A DNA stretch of 29,301 bases from Paulinella micropora (taxonomy: Eukaryota > Cercozoa > Imbricatea > Euglyphida > Paulinellidae): positions 1 through 29,301 of the forward strand of contig WBZZ01000347.1 in assembly GCA_019918135.1 (NCBI GenBank), in the 5' to 3' direction. Made by a program: the position numbers and the translations under genes. Of the stretch, positions 1 to 7,788 are shown piece by piece; position 1 is the stretch's first letter; every line of letters begins with the position of its first letter. Below the pieces are notes generated by a model. It was not told where the DNA came from and made no database searches. It saw nothing but the letters and a program-made list of their open reading frames with translations.

Positions 1-921
1 CCGTGTGATAGCGCGCGAGAGCTACGTAGTGCCCGCGGCGTTGCGCTGGCGCCCAGGTGTGCCTGCAGCCCCGCGAGCGCGTAGCGTTGTGGTTCGGCCC
101 CCGCCCGCGGCACACGAAACTCTCCCCACAAGGGGGCGAGCGGCGAGCGGTCCTTGGTGCGCGCGTCGCCCGCGCCGGCGACGACCCGCCTGACGAACAC
201 GAACAGGACGGGCGGCAGGCGCTCCGTGGCCGCGAGCGAGGCGAGGCATGCCATCAGGCGCTGGTAGCCGGCCGGCTGGCACACCAGCGGCAGCTCTTCT
301 AACTGGGCGTGGCGCTCGTACTTGAGGCCCACCTCCTGCAGCCGGGCTTCCTCTGCGCCGGCCAGCTCTGGCGGCAGGCAGCGCGCGCCTTGCTCGCCCC
401 AGGTCAAGATCACACTAGCCACTCGCAGCAGTTGGTGCTGGGCGCAGACGGTCAACAGCCGGTGGAGCTCCGCGCACGCCGGCCTCGGGCGGCCGGGCCC
501 GGCGGGCCCCCCCCAGGGCCCAGCGCCGGCGCAAGAGAAATCGCTGGATCAGGTCCTGCGCAAAGTCCCAGGCGTCCTGCGGGCCCGGGGAGCGGCCCCG
601 GGGCAACACCGAGGCGCCGGGGTCCGCGCCGGGGTCCGAGTCCGTGGCCAGGCACTCTACCTCGTACGGCGGCAGGGCCACGCCCCGTGGGTGCCGGTGC
701 AGCCAGGCGAGGAGGACCCTCGCCCCCTGCCGGTGGTGCGGGGGAGCGTCCGGCGACAACTCCCCCCGCGGAAAGTAGTCCTCCTGTACCAGGCGCAGGA
801 CCGCGATGCGCATTTCGGGGCTGCACAGCAGCACCTGCAGTGTAGCGTGCAAGAAGCAGCGCCAGTCCTGGTTGCCGCTGGCGTTGAACGGCGCCGGGTT
901 CAGCACTCTGGCGCTGGCCAT
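1..921 (-). CDS. USP-like deubiquitinase, partial, with frame breaks
   Basis: A cysteine peptidase of the ubiquitin-specific protease (C19) type, which would remove ubiquitin from host or viral proteins. I chose the ATG at 921 because it lies just before the conserved start of the domain; the frame upstream is Pro/Gly-rich. The Cys box is at residues 16-31: GN, then CFLHATLQVL, with Cys22 as the likely nucleophile. Family members usually have GNTC followed by Asn where this protein has His25, and there is a short insertion between GN and Cys. Near 200-150 the minus strand encodes LPPVLFVFVRR, then RYALAGLQAHLG near 80-50, and the His box GHYVALARYHT at about 35-3; all are in family order. These parts lie in three frames. 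One break is in the C/G run near 503-513, the other between about 55 and 35. The 3' end runs off the window. The family call is firm; whether the breaks are real or errors is not. Confidence 0.8.
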
Positions 922-944
922 GGCGCCGGACAGGTTTGTGGCCG

Positions 945-1110
945 CGCCGGGGGGGGGGGGGGGGCGCTCGGCCGGGGGGGGCGCCGGCCGGCACAGCCCC
1001 ACCCCTCCCCCCCGGCCGGGAGGCCCCGGCCGGCTCTCTCTCCCCCCCCGCCCCCCCCCCCCCCCCTCTCCCTCGTCGCCCCCCCCGCAGCCCCGCCCTC
1101 TGCCCAGAAG
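945..1110. repeat. G-run and C-run tracts between divergent genes
   Basis: The gap between the minus-strand deubiquitinase (start 921) and the plus-strand gene at 1127 is made of long G runs (about 950-964) and then C runs (about 1028-1066). It must hold both promoters, but I see no TATA box. Such runs can form G-quadruplex DNA and are error-prone in sequencing. Confidence 0.6.
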
Positions 1111-1126
1111 TGACTACCCCCAAAGC

Positions 1127-1756
1127 ATGAACACCCAGTACCGCGCCTGTGCACAGTGTGGGATCGAGCGCCCGACTAAACTCCGGCGTACAGAGGAGGA
1201 GGAAAAGCCCGGCGGTTCGGGGGGCCCTCGTGTCGTGGCTATCCTGTTCGGGGGTTCCTCTGCCTCAGCTCCCACAGAACAGCCGCAATGGCGTTGCCCC
1301 CTGGAGCTTGTAACCGCCCTGCCGGAAGACTCGTTCTTGCCCACGGCAGTGCGACTGCATCTCCGCCAAAACCCCCAATCCCCGGAGGTAGACCTCAGGA
1401 CGTTGGCGGACGCTAGATACCTGGGCCTGGTACGAGACGAGGTTGTTGCCTACTGGCCCAGGATGTGCCGGGCCCTCCTGGGCAGGTGCTGGGCGCTCGC
1501 TAAGCTTGAGGGGGCTATTAATCACTTTAGCCAGCCCTCGCCACCAGAGCAACTTCTGCGGAGCCGGCTGATAGCTTCATCCGACGAGCTCCGGATACTA
1601 GTAGCACAAGCGGAGCCGAGCATCGGCTACCAAAGCGACGACAAGACGCCAGTGCCTTTGTCGTCGGACCTACCAAGCTGGGGCCCCGAACACTATAGCA
1701 TACTGTGCAGGCTGGGCCTGGAGTTTCCTGCTTGTGAACACGTCGTACGGCTGTAG
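1127..1756 (+). CDS. Unknown protein, short member of a tandem paralog pair
   Basis: An intact frame of 209 residues. The frame is open further upstream, but that part translates low-complexity C/G runs, so I take the first ATG after them (1127). The N-terminus has a CxxC (CAQC) and an acidic run (EEEE). I do not recognise a family. The last 110 residues resemble the region of the next gene around its residues 255-365: both have LVxDE followed by an aromatic-rich helix, and both end in W, then about ten residues, then GLEF, then RL near the C-terminus. This suggests tandem duplication of one domain. The next gene starts only 24 bases after this stop, so the two may be expressed together. Intactness between broken neighbours suggests it is real. 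Confidence 0.6.
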   Translation: MNTQYRACAQCGIERPTKLRRTEEEEKPGGSGGPRVVAILFGGSSASAPTEQPQWRCPLELVTALPEDSFLPTAVRLHLRQNPQSPEVDLRTLADARYLGLVRDEVVAYWPRMCRALLGRCWALAKLEGAINHFSQPSPPEQLLRSRLIASSDELRILVAQAEPSIGYQSDDKTPVPLSSDLPSWGPEHYSILCRLGLEFPACEHVVRL

Positions 1757-1779
1757 AAGAATTCTGCCTGCACGGGCTT

Positions 1780-3339
1780 TTGTGTACCCCTGCTCTGGAA
1801 TCCCGTGGCCTGTCGGTGCTGCCAGAGGCTATGGTAACAACCAGGGATAGCCCCCCCGGTTTGGGCGTATGGGAGCCTCTCGCAGTTTCGCCCGCTTCGG
1901 AGTTTTGGGTTCAGAAGGAACCCGGGGCAGAGGGTCTAGCGTACCCAGGGCTAAAGACGTGTTACCTACGGCCGCGGTCACAGGTAGATTCGGATACACT
2001 GGTGGTGGAGCACTCGGGCCTCTACGAGGTGGCCGAGCTTCGACCGTACCAGGGCCTGAAACCCCTGGCCGCCCTGTCTAAGCTCGTCGGCCAGGCTTGG
2101 GACCTGGCCCGGGCCGCCGACGTCCTGGACCTGCGACACCACTGGTCGGCGCCAGGGTTGGATGAAGAACTGCAACAGTTCAAACAGTCGCTACAGCCGG
2201 GACCCGCCCCCCGTGATAGGTCTGGGGACGACGTAGCGTCTGTCCTCGGCCAGCAAGTCCGCCTGTGCCAACAGGTTCTGGCCAGCTATGGCTATTCTGG
2301 GCCCGCGCCGGCCGCCGCCGACACCAAGGCACACCGCGGCTGCGCGGCCGTCCCGGAGACAACAGTCGACGAGCGGGGGCTGTCCGCCGAGGTGGAGGTC
2401 ACCCTGGTGGGTGTGACACGCACTTACCCACGGGCGGTCCTACAGAGACTGCCGGGGCTGCTGGCCGAGCTTAGTAAGAAGCCCGGAGCCGGCACCCTGG
2501 AGCTGCGGTTTGCTAAGGGTGCCCACGGAGTGGACCACGCCGAACTGGTCCTGGACGAGATCGACCATTACTATCACACTGCTCTGTGGACCATCGCGGA
2601 CCGTGGCAAGCGACTCGCGGAGTCCTGTTTGCCGTTGACTGACATACACCGTACACTGGCACGGCAGAGAACCGATAGCCGGGGGAGGGCTGCGGAGGGA
2701 CACCAGGCCTATGTATGCCATGGCCTGGCGCTAGGCCTGTGGCAGATCGCCGACCTGGTGACAAACCGCACAACACCTACAAAAAGCACTGGCCCCGCAC
2801 AGCTCACGGAATGGGATGAAGCAAGGTTCTTGGCGCTGAGCCAGTGGGGCCTGGAGTTCCGCTATATAGCCTACGCAGCACGCCTGTGTACCAAGCGCCG
2901 CCACCAAAACGCCCAAGTGCGCTGGAGTAGCGGTGGATCAGGGAGCACCCTGGGGCCGTACGCTACAGTAAGCGACCTTTTCGGCTCTGCGAGGGTAGAT
3001 GTCAAGGACTACTGGTGGAAGCCCGGCACGTCACTCTCCTACAAATCTCTGGAGGTCATCGAGGGCGCCAGGATTCACGATAGCTTCTACGACGAAGACG
3101 GGTTCCTGCTACGAGCTGTGGAAAAATGGCTAAGCGAAAGAAAAGAACTGGAAGGGATACTGCAAGCCTTGCAGAAAGCGCACCCGCGACCCCGGGCCTG
3201 GGAAAGGCTGCGGGAGGCAATACAAACTTGCCTGGACACTGAAGGCAACAGGTTCGCCAAAGAGTTCACCGCCATCGTGGAGCACTACAAGAGGGAGCAC
3301 TACAAGAGGAAGCGACAGGAGCGGCCAACGGCGCGGTAA
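1780..3339 (+). CDS. Unknown protein, long member of a tandem paralog pair
   Basis: An intact frame of 519 residues starting at ATG 1780; an in-frame Met at residue 18 is an alternative start. No catalytic motif or membrane segment is visible. The central part shares with the upstream gene the pattern LVLDEI, then an aromatic/Ala-rich helix, then TP, then W and LSQWGLEF. The C-terminus is strongly charged, with a repeated HYKRE and a basic tail (KRKRQER), which could bind nucleic acid or act as a nuclear signal. An ATTAAA at 3466 could be its polyadenylation signal. Function is unknown. Confidence 0.65.
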   Translation: MCTPALESRGLSVLPEAMVTTRDSPPGLGVWEPLAVSPASEFWVQKEPGAEGLAYPGLKTCYLRPRSQVDSDTLVVEHSGLYEVAELRPYQGLKPLAALSKLVGQAWDLARAADVLDLRHHWSAPGLDEELQQFKQSLQPGPAPRDRSGDDVASVLGQQVRLCQQVLASYGYSGPAPAAADTKAHRGCAAVPETTVDERGLSAEVEVTLVGVTRTYPRAVLQRLPGLLAELSKKPGAGTLELRFAKGAHGVDHAELVLDEIDHYYHTALWTIADRGKRLAESCLPLTDIHRTLARQRTDSRGRAAEGHQAYVCHGLALGLWQIADLVTNRTTPTKSTGPAQLTEWDEARFLALSQWGLEFRYIAYAARLCTKRRHQNAQVRWSSGGSGSTLGPYATVSDLFGSARVDVKDYWWKPGTSLSYKSLEVIEGARIHDSFYDEDGFLLRAVEKWLSERKELEGILQALQKAHPRPRAWERLREAIQTCLDTEGNRFAKEFTAIVEHYKREHYKRKRQERPTAR

Positions 3340-4040
3340 GGGGGGGGGGGACACGTCACGCGTGCACGGCAGGGTCTCCGCAAGGGAGGGGAGAAGCCTG
3401 GATCCCGTTTGTCTTGCCGGCAGGCCGGGCGTCGATCAAAAGCAGCAGGAACAAGATTTAGTAACATTAAATTGTGTGGCCCCCCCAGACTACGTTTGGT
3501 GGTGCTCACCTCCTACTTGACCCCGGGGCATCGTACTTAGCTGTCCACCTGCCAGGAAAAGAGAGGTCTGGTACGGGCGCCCTGCCTAGGCCTTAAGGCG
3601 GACGCGCTCCCCCCCGCCGTCCGGTCAACTTAGGCAGGCCGAGACGCCAGGCAGGACGAGGGCAGGGGAGAAAGTCTCTCCCTGCCTGCCCGTAGTGGGG
3701 CTTTTCCCCTGTCTCCCCCCCTCGCCCTGACGCGGGGGCGCCCCCCCAGCCAGGCAAGCTGGCCCTGCCGGAGAGGTCCGGGGGCCCCGCGCGAGCTCGC
3801 CCCGGCCTGCTCTCCCCCGGGTGAGGAGCGCGAGGGGCGGGCCAGGGGCGCGGGCTGCTGCCGGGGGAACGGGGCGGGGGGAGGGGGCTGCTGCCGGGCG
3901 AGGGGCGGCGGCGCGCCGGCCCCCAGGGGCCACCGGCCTGGGGGGAGGAAGCGGGGGGGGGGGGGGGGCAGGGGGAGGCCACGCCGGGGGCGGCGGGGGC
4001 CGGGGGCTGCCCACAACGGCCGGCACCCCCCCCCCCCCCG
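3340..4040. other. Non-coding G/C-rich gap before the terminase
   Basis: No convincing gene on either strand: the open frames here are Pro/Arg/Gly shadows of G/C runs. It holds a hairpin-capable inverted repeat at 3661-3686 (GGCAGGG arm against CCCTGCC, with AGA/TCT inside), a G run near 3954-3968 and a C run at 4027-4039 that ends directly before the terminase ATG. It should contain the terminase promoter. Confidence 0.5.
3466..3471 (+). promoter_or_regulatory. Possible polyadenylation signal (ATTAAA)
   Basis: ATTAAA lies 127 bases after the stop of the gene ending at 3339. It is a common variant signal in eukaryotes and is in an AT-rich island in otherwise GC-rich DNA. Confidence 0.35.
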
Positions 4041-6059
4041 ATGTCCAGCGCGCCGCCGGCCCCCGCCGGCCACGAAGACGACCTGCAGTCCCTGCTGTTG
4101 CAGCGGCTGCGCCAGGCCTGGGACGCGCGGCTGCAGAAGCTGCAGACGGCCCCCCCGGCCCGCCCCCCCGCGCCGCCGGCCGCCCACACGGACCCGTGGT
4201 CCCTGCGGCAGCAAGGAGGGCTCCAGGGGCTGGTCGGGGAGTGCGCGTTCCGGGTCCACGAGGCAGTGCGCGACTGGCAGGCCGCGCACGCGCGGGCGCA
4301 CGGCGTGCGGCCCTTCGCGGACTGCCCCCCCGAGGAGGACGAGGACGAGGCGAACGGGCCGGCGGCTTCGGCCGGCGCGGCGCGCCTGCAGGAGGTGCGG
4401 GCGACGCTGGATCTCTTCCTGACCGAGGGCGAGCCCCGTTCGCTGGACCAGAAGAGGTTCCACGACGCGATGCTCGTGTCGTGCGCGGAGCTGATCTTGG
4501 GGCAGATCGAGTTCCAGCGCGAGCGGCCGGGCCTGCTGGAGCAGCTCGGGCGCACCACGTACCCGTTCGGCACGCTGATCCTGTGCCCCCACCGCTGGGG
4601 CAAGTCCACCAGCGTGGCTTGCTTCTGTGCCGCGCTGCTGTACCTGTGCGGGCGGGTGAGGCTGCTCATCCTGGCCACGCAGATCAAGTCGGCGGCCCTG
4701 CTGATGAAGTCGGCCCTGGTGTACTTCATGCAGCTGCCCGGCGCGGGTGAGCGCATCATCGAGAACAACGCGTTCCGGCTCGTGGTGCAGGGCCGCGGGG
4801 TGCGCGGCTCGCGGGCGCAGGCGCTGCGCACCGGCAGCGTCAACAGCATCACCGCCTGTGCGCCAACCGAGTCCAGCGTGCGCGGTGAGAGCGCCAACCT
4901 GATCCTAGTGGACGAGACCGCCTTTGTCAGCCCGCACATCATGGCGGTGCTGGCCCCGCTCCTCACCGTGGCGGGGACCAGCATTATCTGCATCTCCACC
5001 CCGGCCGGCTCGCAGAACTGGTACACTCGGCTCTTTCTGCCGCCCGCCGGCCCCGACGGCCCCCCGGCCGAGGACATGTTCCTGCGCTTCCACGTGGACC
5101 TCTTGTGCCAGGCGTGCCGGCAGAGCGGCGTCGCGCCCGAGAAGTGCCAGCACAACGCCCACCTGGCGCCCGCCTGGCTGCCGACGTCGAGCCAGCAGCG
5201 CGCGGGCGCGTTCATGCCGGGCGGCTCACTCTTTGCGCAGGAGTTGCTGGGCAACATCGTCACGGGGGGGGCGGGCCTCCTGGACTCCGCCGCCGTGGCG
5301 CGCCTGCTGCGGCCCCTGCTGGCGGCCGAGGACGCGCACGCGCGCGCGGTGGCGGCGCTGGGCGTGGCGTACGGGCCCGCGGCCAAGCTCAGGCGCCTGG
5401 CGCGGGCCCGGGAGGCGGCCCAGCAGGCCCTGCTGCAGGCGGGCGAGCGCCTCGAGCCCCGCGGCCGGCTGGTGGCGTACAGCCTGATCGACCCGGCGGG
5501 GCACGGGGCGTCCGAGTTTGCCATCGTGACGGCGGCGCCGCACCCCGAGCGGCCGGGCACCCTGGTCCTGGTGGGCGTGGCCTGCATCAGCGGCCGCCGC
5601 GAGGGCGGGCCGGAGGCGGAATTCGCGCGCTACTGGCGGGCGCTGCACCCCGCGCTGCGCGAGGCACACTTTGTGGTGGGCGTCGAGTCCAACTTTGGCG
5701 GCTCGCACTTTGTGCAGCTCTTGCTGGAGCAGTGGGTGGCGCCGCACCTGCCGAGCTGGGAGCAATGGCTGGAGCCCGTGGCCGTCACGGCCAAGCCGGC
5801 GGCCGCGCCGGCCAACGGACTGATTACTACGCAGCACGCCAAGAACACGGGGGCCCACCTGCTGTGCGAGCGCCTGAAGCGGGGCACGCTGGCGCTAGCG
5901 CAGGGCCTCGTGCACGCCGGGCGCCCCAGCCGGCTCGACGTCTTGCGCGAGCTGGAGTCCCAGCTGCAGAAGCTGGATTACGCGGGGGGCAGCGTCTCCG
6001 GCAAGAAGAGCGGCCGGCAGGACGACCTGGCGATCGCCCTCGTGCTCCTGTGCTGCTGA
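4041..6059 (+). CDS. Terminase large subunit (DNA-packaging ATPase-nuclease)
   Basis: An intact 672-residue protein that would pump viral DNA into the capsid and cut it at the end. The N-terminal ATPase has a Walker A-like loop (CPHRWGKST, 182-190), a Walker B (LILVDE, 287-292, with Asp291 and Glu292) and a coupling motif (STPAG, 319-323). The C-terminal RNase H-like nuclease has its acidic residues in order: Asp484 in SLIDPAGHG, Glu549 in VVGVESNFGG, and Asp661/Asp662 in SGRQDDLAIAL. Length and domain order fit the herpesvirus UL15 / tailed-phage terminase family. Unlike herpesviruses the frame is unspliced. ATG 4041 follows a C run; no earlier in-frame ATG gives a sensible N-terminus. It is the clearest hallmark gene here and shows no frame break. 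Confidence 0.95.
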   Translation: MSSAPPAPAGHEDDLQSLLLQRLRQAWDARLQKLQTAPPARPPAPPAAHTDPWSLRQQGGLQGLVGECAFRVHEAVRDWQAAHARAHGVRPFADCPPEEDEDEANGPAASAGAARLQEVRATLDLFLTEGEPRSLDQKRFHDAMLVSCAELILGQIEFQRERPGLLEQLGRTTYPFGTLILCPHRWGKSTSVACFCAALLYLCGRVRLLILATQIKSAALLMKSALVYFMQLPGAGERIIENNAFRLVVQGRGVRGSRAQALRTGSVNSITACAPTESSVRGESANLILVDETAFVSPHIMAVLAPLLTVAGTSIICISTPAGSQNWYTRLFLPPAGPDGPPAEDMFLRFHVDLLCQACRQSGVAPEKCQHNAHLAPAWLPTSSQQRAGAFMPGGSLFAQELLGNIVTGGAGLLDSAAVARLLRPLLAAEDAHARAVAALGVAYGPAAKLRRLARAREAAQQALLQAGERLEPRGRLVAYSLIDPAGHGASEFAIVTAAPHPERPGTLVLVGVACISGRREGGPEAEFARYWRALHPALREAHFVVGVESNFGGSHFVQLLLEQWVAPHLPSWEQWLEPVAVTAKPAAAPANGLITTQHAKNTGAHLLCERLKRGTLALAQGLVHAGRPSRLDVLRELESQLQKLDYAGGSVSGKKSGRQDDLAIALVLLCC

Positions 6060-6173
6060 CTCCATGTCACCGGCCGGGCCTAGCCCTCGCGGCAGCCCGG
6101 CGCCGCGGTCCTCCTCCGTACCGACCCCACCACCCCGCCCGCCCTCTCCTCTCCTCCCTGGCTTCCCCTCTGT

Positions 6174-6194
6174 CCCCCCCCCCCCCCCCCCCCC
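6174..6194. repeat. C21 homopolymer
   Basis: A run of 21 C between the terminase stop and the gene starting at 6295, one of many such runs in the gaps of this region. Confidence 0.9.
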
Positions 6195-6294
6195 GCCGTC
6201 CCTCCTGGCCTAACCAGCGAGCGCCGGCCTGCGAGGTACACTCGTCTCGGCCCCGGCCTTTCGTAGTAAACAGTCTCGGTGAGGGAGGAAGCCC

Positions 6295-6961
6295 ATGACT
6301 GACAAGCTCCGCGCGGGGAAGGCGGGGCCGCCTACTTACAAACTCACCGTGGTCTTCTACCACCTCGGAAGCCCGGCTTGGCTACAAGACAAATCGTACG
6401 AAAGCTAAGCTACCAGCGTATGCGCGACCGGCGGATGCGCCGCCCGACGACTACGAGCTAAAGTATCTCGTCCGTCCCGGCAATCGCCCCAATCCAGTGT
6501 TGGTGCAACACGCGAGCCAACCCGGTGAAGACTTACCAGTAGGTGCAGCGCACCCGTACCCGTCCCGTCAGATATTTAATGTATGCGCGGCAAGAGTAGG
6601 GGAGGAGGCCCTGAAGAAGTCTAGCGGAAGCAACAGCCTCATGGTCACGCTGAGGCCCCAGCTTAGTCGCAAAGCCAGTGGGCTGCCACTGGCCGGAACG
6701 GTCGGGGTCCTGAGCGCACGGGTCCGTTTCCAAGAAGGCAAGGTCTTGTCTGATGTACAGAACACGGATTGGCTACCCATGCAGCTTACCCCCCGCTCGG
6801 CCTTGGCGGCTGGCACACCCCAGTGCAGACTGCAGGTCCGCCTGCACGGCTGGACGGGATCAGGCTGGACGGACCCCGGGTCCTACAAACCCGAAGGCCT
6901 GCGGTGCGGTACGCAGGAGCAACTACGATACCATCCTTGTCAATACGTCGTAACTACATGA
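6295..6961 (+). CDS. Unknown viral protein with a frame break
   Basis: ATG 6295 opens a short frame of 37 residues (MTDKLRAGK...) ending at TAA 6408. A second frame, open from at least 6385 with no ATG, continues to TGA 6961 and reads as an ordinary globular protein (for example the stretch YELKYLVRPGNRPNP and later LQVRLHGWTGSGW). I read these as one gene of about 215 residues with a frameshift around 6385-6430; there is no long homopolymer there, so sequencing error is a less easy explanation. A tiny intron is possible but I see no convincing splice sites. The family is not recognised. Its place just after the terminase makes a structural or packaging role possible, but that is inference. 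Confidence 0.5.
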
Positions 6962-7006
6962 ACCTTCGTCGGATTGTGGGAAAACCCTGCGGCGCGCAAG
7001 CTCGCG

Positions 7007-7387
7007 ATGTCCGACTACTGGGCTACAGAAGGCGAGGTTATCTGCACCTTCCTGCCGCCACCAAATGATGGCCGCGACCATGGTAGTACGCAGAAGGCCA
7101 AGCTCACGTCTTTCGAATTAGACGAGGTCTCTAAGGCAGCAGGGGGTTCCCGGGCGTGGGCCTGCCTGGCGCAGTATTTGCGTTGCGCCCTGGCACCGGA
7201 CTTCCTGCGCCGGTACACCTTTGGCGTGGACCTGGTCCCGTGTCTACCGGACAGGGAAATCGGCGCCCCCGAGGTCGTCTACCTCGCGGATGGCCTCCTC
7301 CGGTCCGCCGGGGAGCGCCCTGTGCAAGCGCCGGCGTGGAGGGTATTAGAGTCCGGTGTCGCCGGGGCCGGCGCTGTGCCCGCTTAA
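7007..7387 (+). CDS. Unknown protein, in frame with the gene upstream
   Basis: ATG 7007 gives 126 residues (start MSDYWATEGEVIC). The same frame runs back without a stop to the TGA at 6959-6961 that ends the upstream gene, so the two frames are separated by just one stop codon and could be a single protein of about 345 residues. The product has no recognisable motif; it is moderately hydrophobic and rich in Ala and Leu at its C-terminus. AATAAA at 7609 could end its transcript. Confidence 0.5.
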   Translation: MSDYWATEGEVICTFLPPPNDGRDHGSTQKAKLTSFELDEVSKAAGGSRAWACLAQYLRCALAPDFLRRYTFGVDLVPCLPDREIGAPEVVYLADGLLRSAGERPVQAPAWRVLESGVAGAGAVPA

Positions 7388-7788
7388 CCTAGACGATCGA
7401 GCGCGGCGTACCAACAACAACAACGTACGCCCACAGCCAGCCCAGACAGTAAATGGACGCGCCAGGGATAAAAAGGTATGGCTGACAGGCGATTGGTGCG
7501 CCAAAAAGTCTCACTTGGATCCAGCACAAGGGCTCCCGCGGCGGTGAGCGCGGTGGCTCCGGAGGCATGGTCGTCGCGGCGGCGCGCTGGCGCCTTACCC
7601 GTCCTGTTAATAAATCCAAGCAAATTAGCTCTGCCTTTTCTTGTGTCTACCCCCGGCGCCGGGGTTACTTGCTTCCTCGCTGGGCGGTAGCGCGGGGCTG
7701 GCCGGCCACGCACGGTGTGGTAGCCCGCTAGCCACCCAGGTGGTTTCCCCTTTCTTTTTTCTGGTACCCCTAACGGCACAGGCAGGGT
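7388..7788. other. Gap between convergent genes, no clear gene
   Basis: It lies between a plus-strand gene ending at 7387 and a minus-strand gene ending at 7789. A plus-strand frame of 70 residues (7478-7690) starts directly after ATAAAAAGG and contains an AATAAA, so I do not call it as a gene. The motif ATAAAAGGTAYGG at 7469-7482 occurs again at 21288-21300. Confidence 0.4.
7609..7614 (+). promoter_or_regulatory. Possible polyadenylation signal (AATAAA)
   Basis: A canonical AATAAA about 220 bases after the plus-strand stop at 7387, in a gap between convergent genes. Confidence 0.4.

Noticed and set aside
3593..5587. A 664-residue minus-strand open frame
   Set aside because: It is the antisense shadow of the terminase; composition is Arg/Ser/Pro-rich without domains, and the plus strand has all catalytic motifs.
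5105..6298. A 397-residue plus-strand frame overlapping the terminase
   Set aside because: Arg/Gly/Ala-rich shadow in another frame of the terminase; no motif.
7478..7690. A 70-residue plus-strand frame after ATAAAAAGG
   Set aside because: The TATA-like motif touches the ATG, an AATAAA lies inside the frame, and the product has no protein-like pattern.
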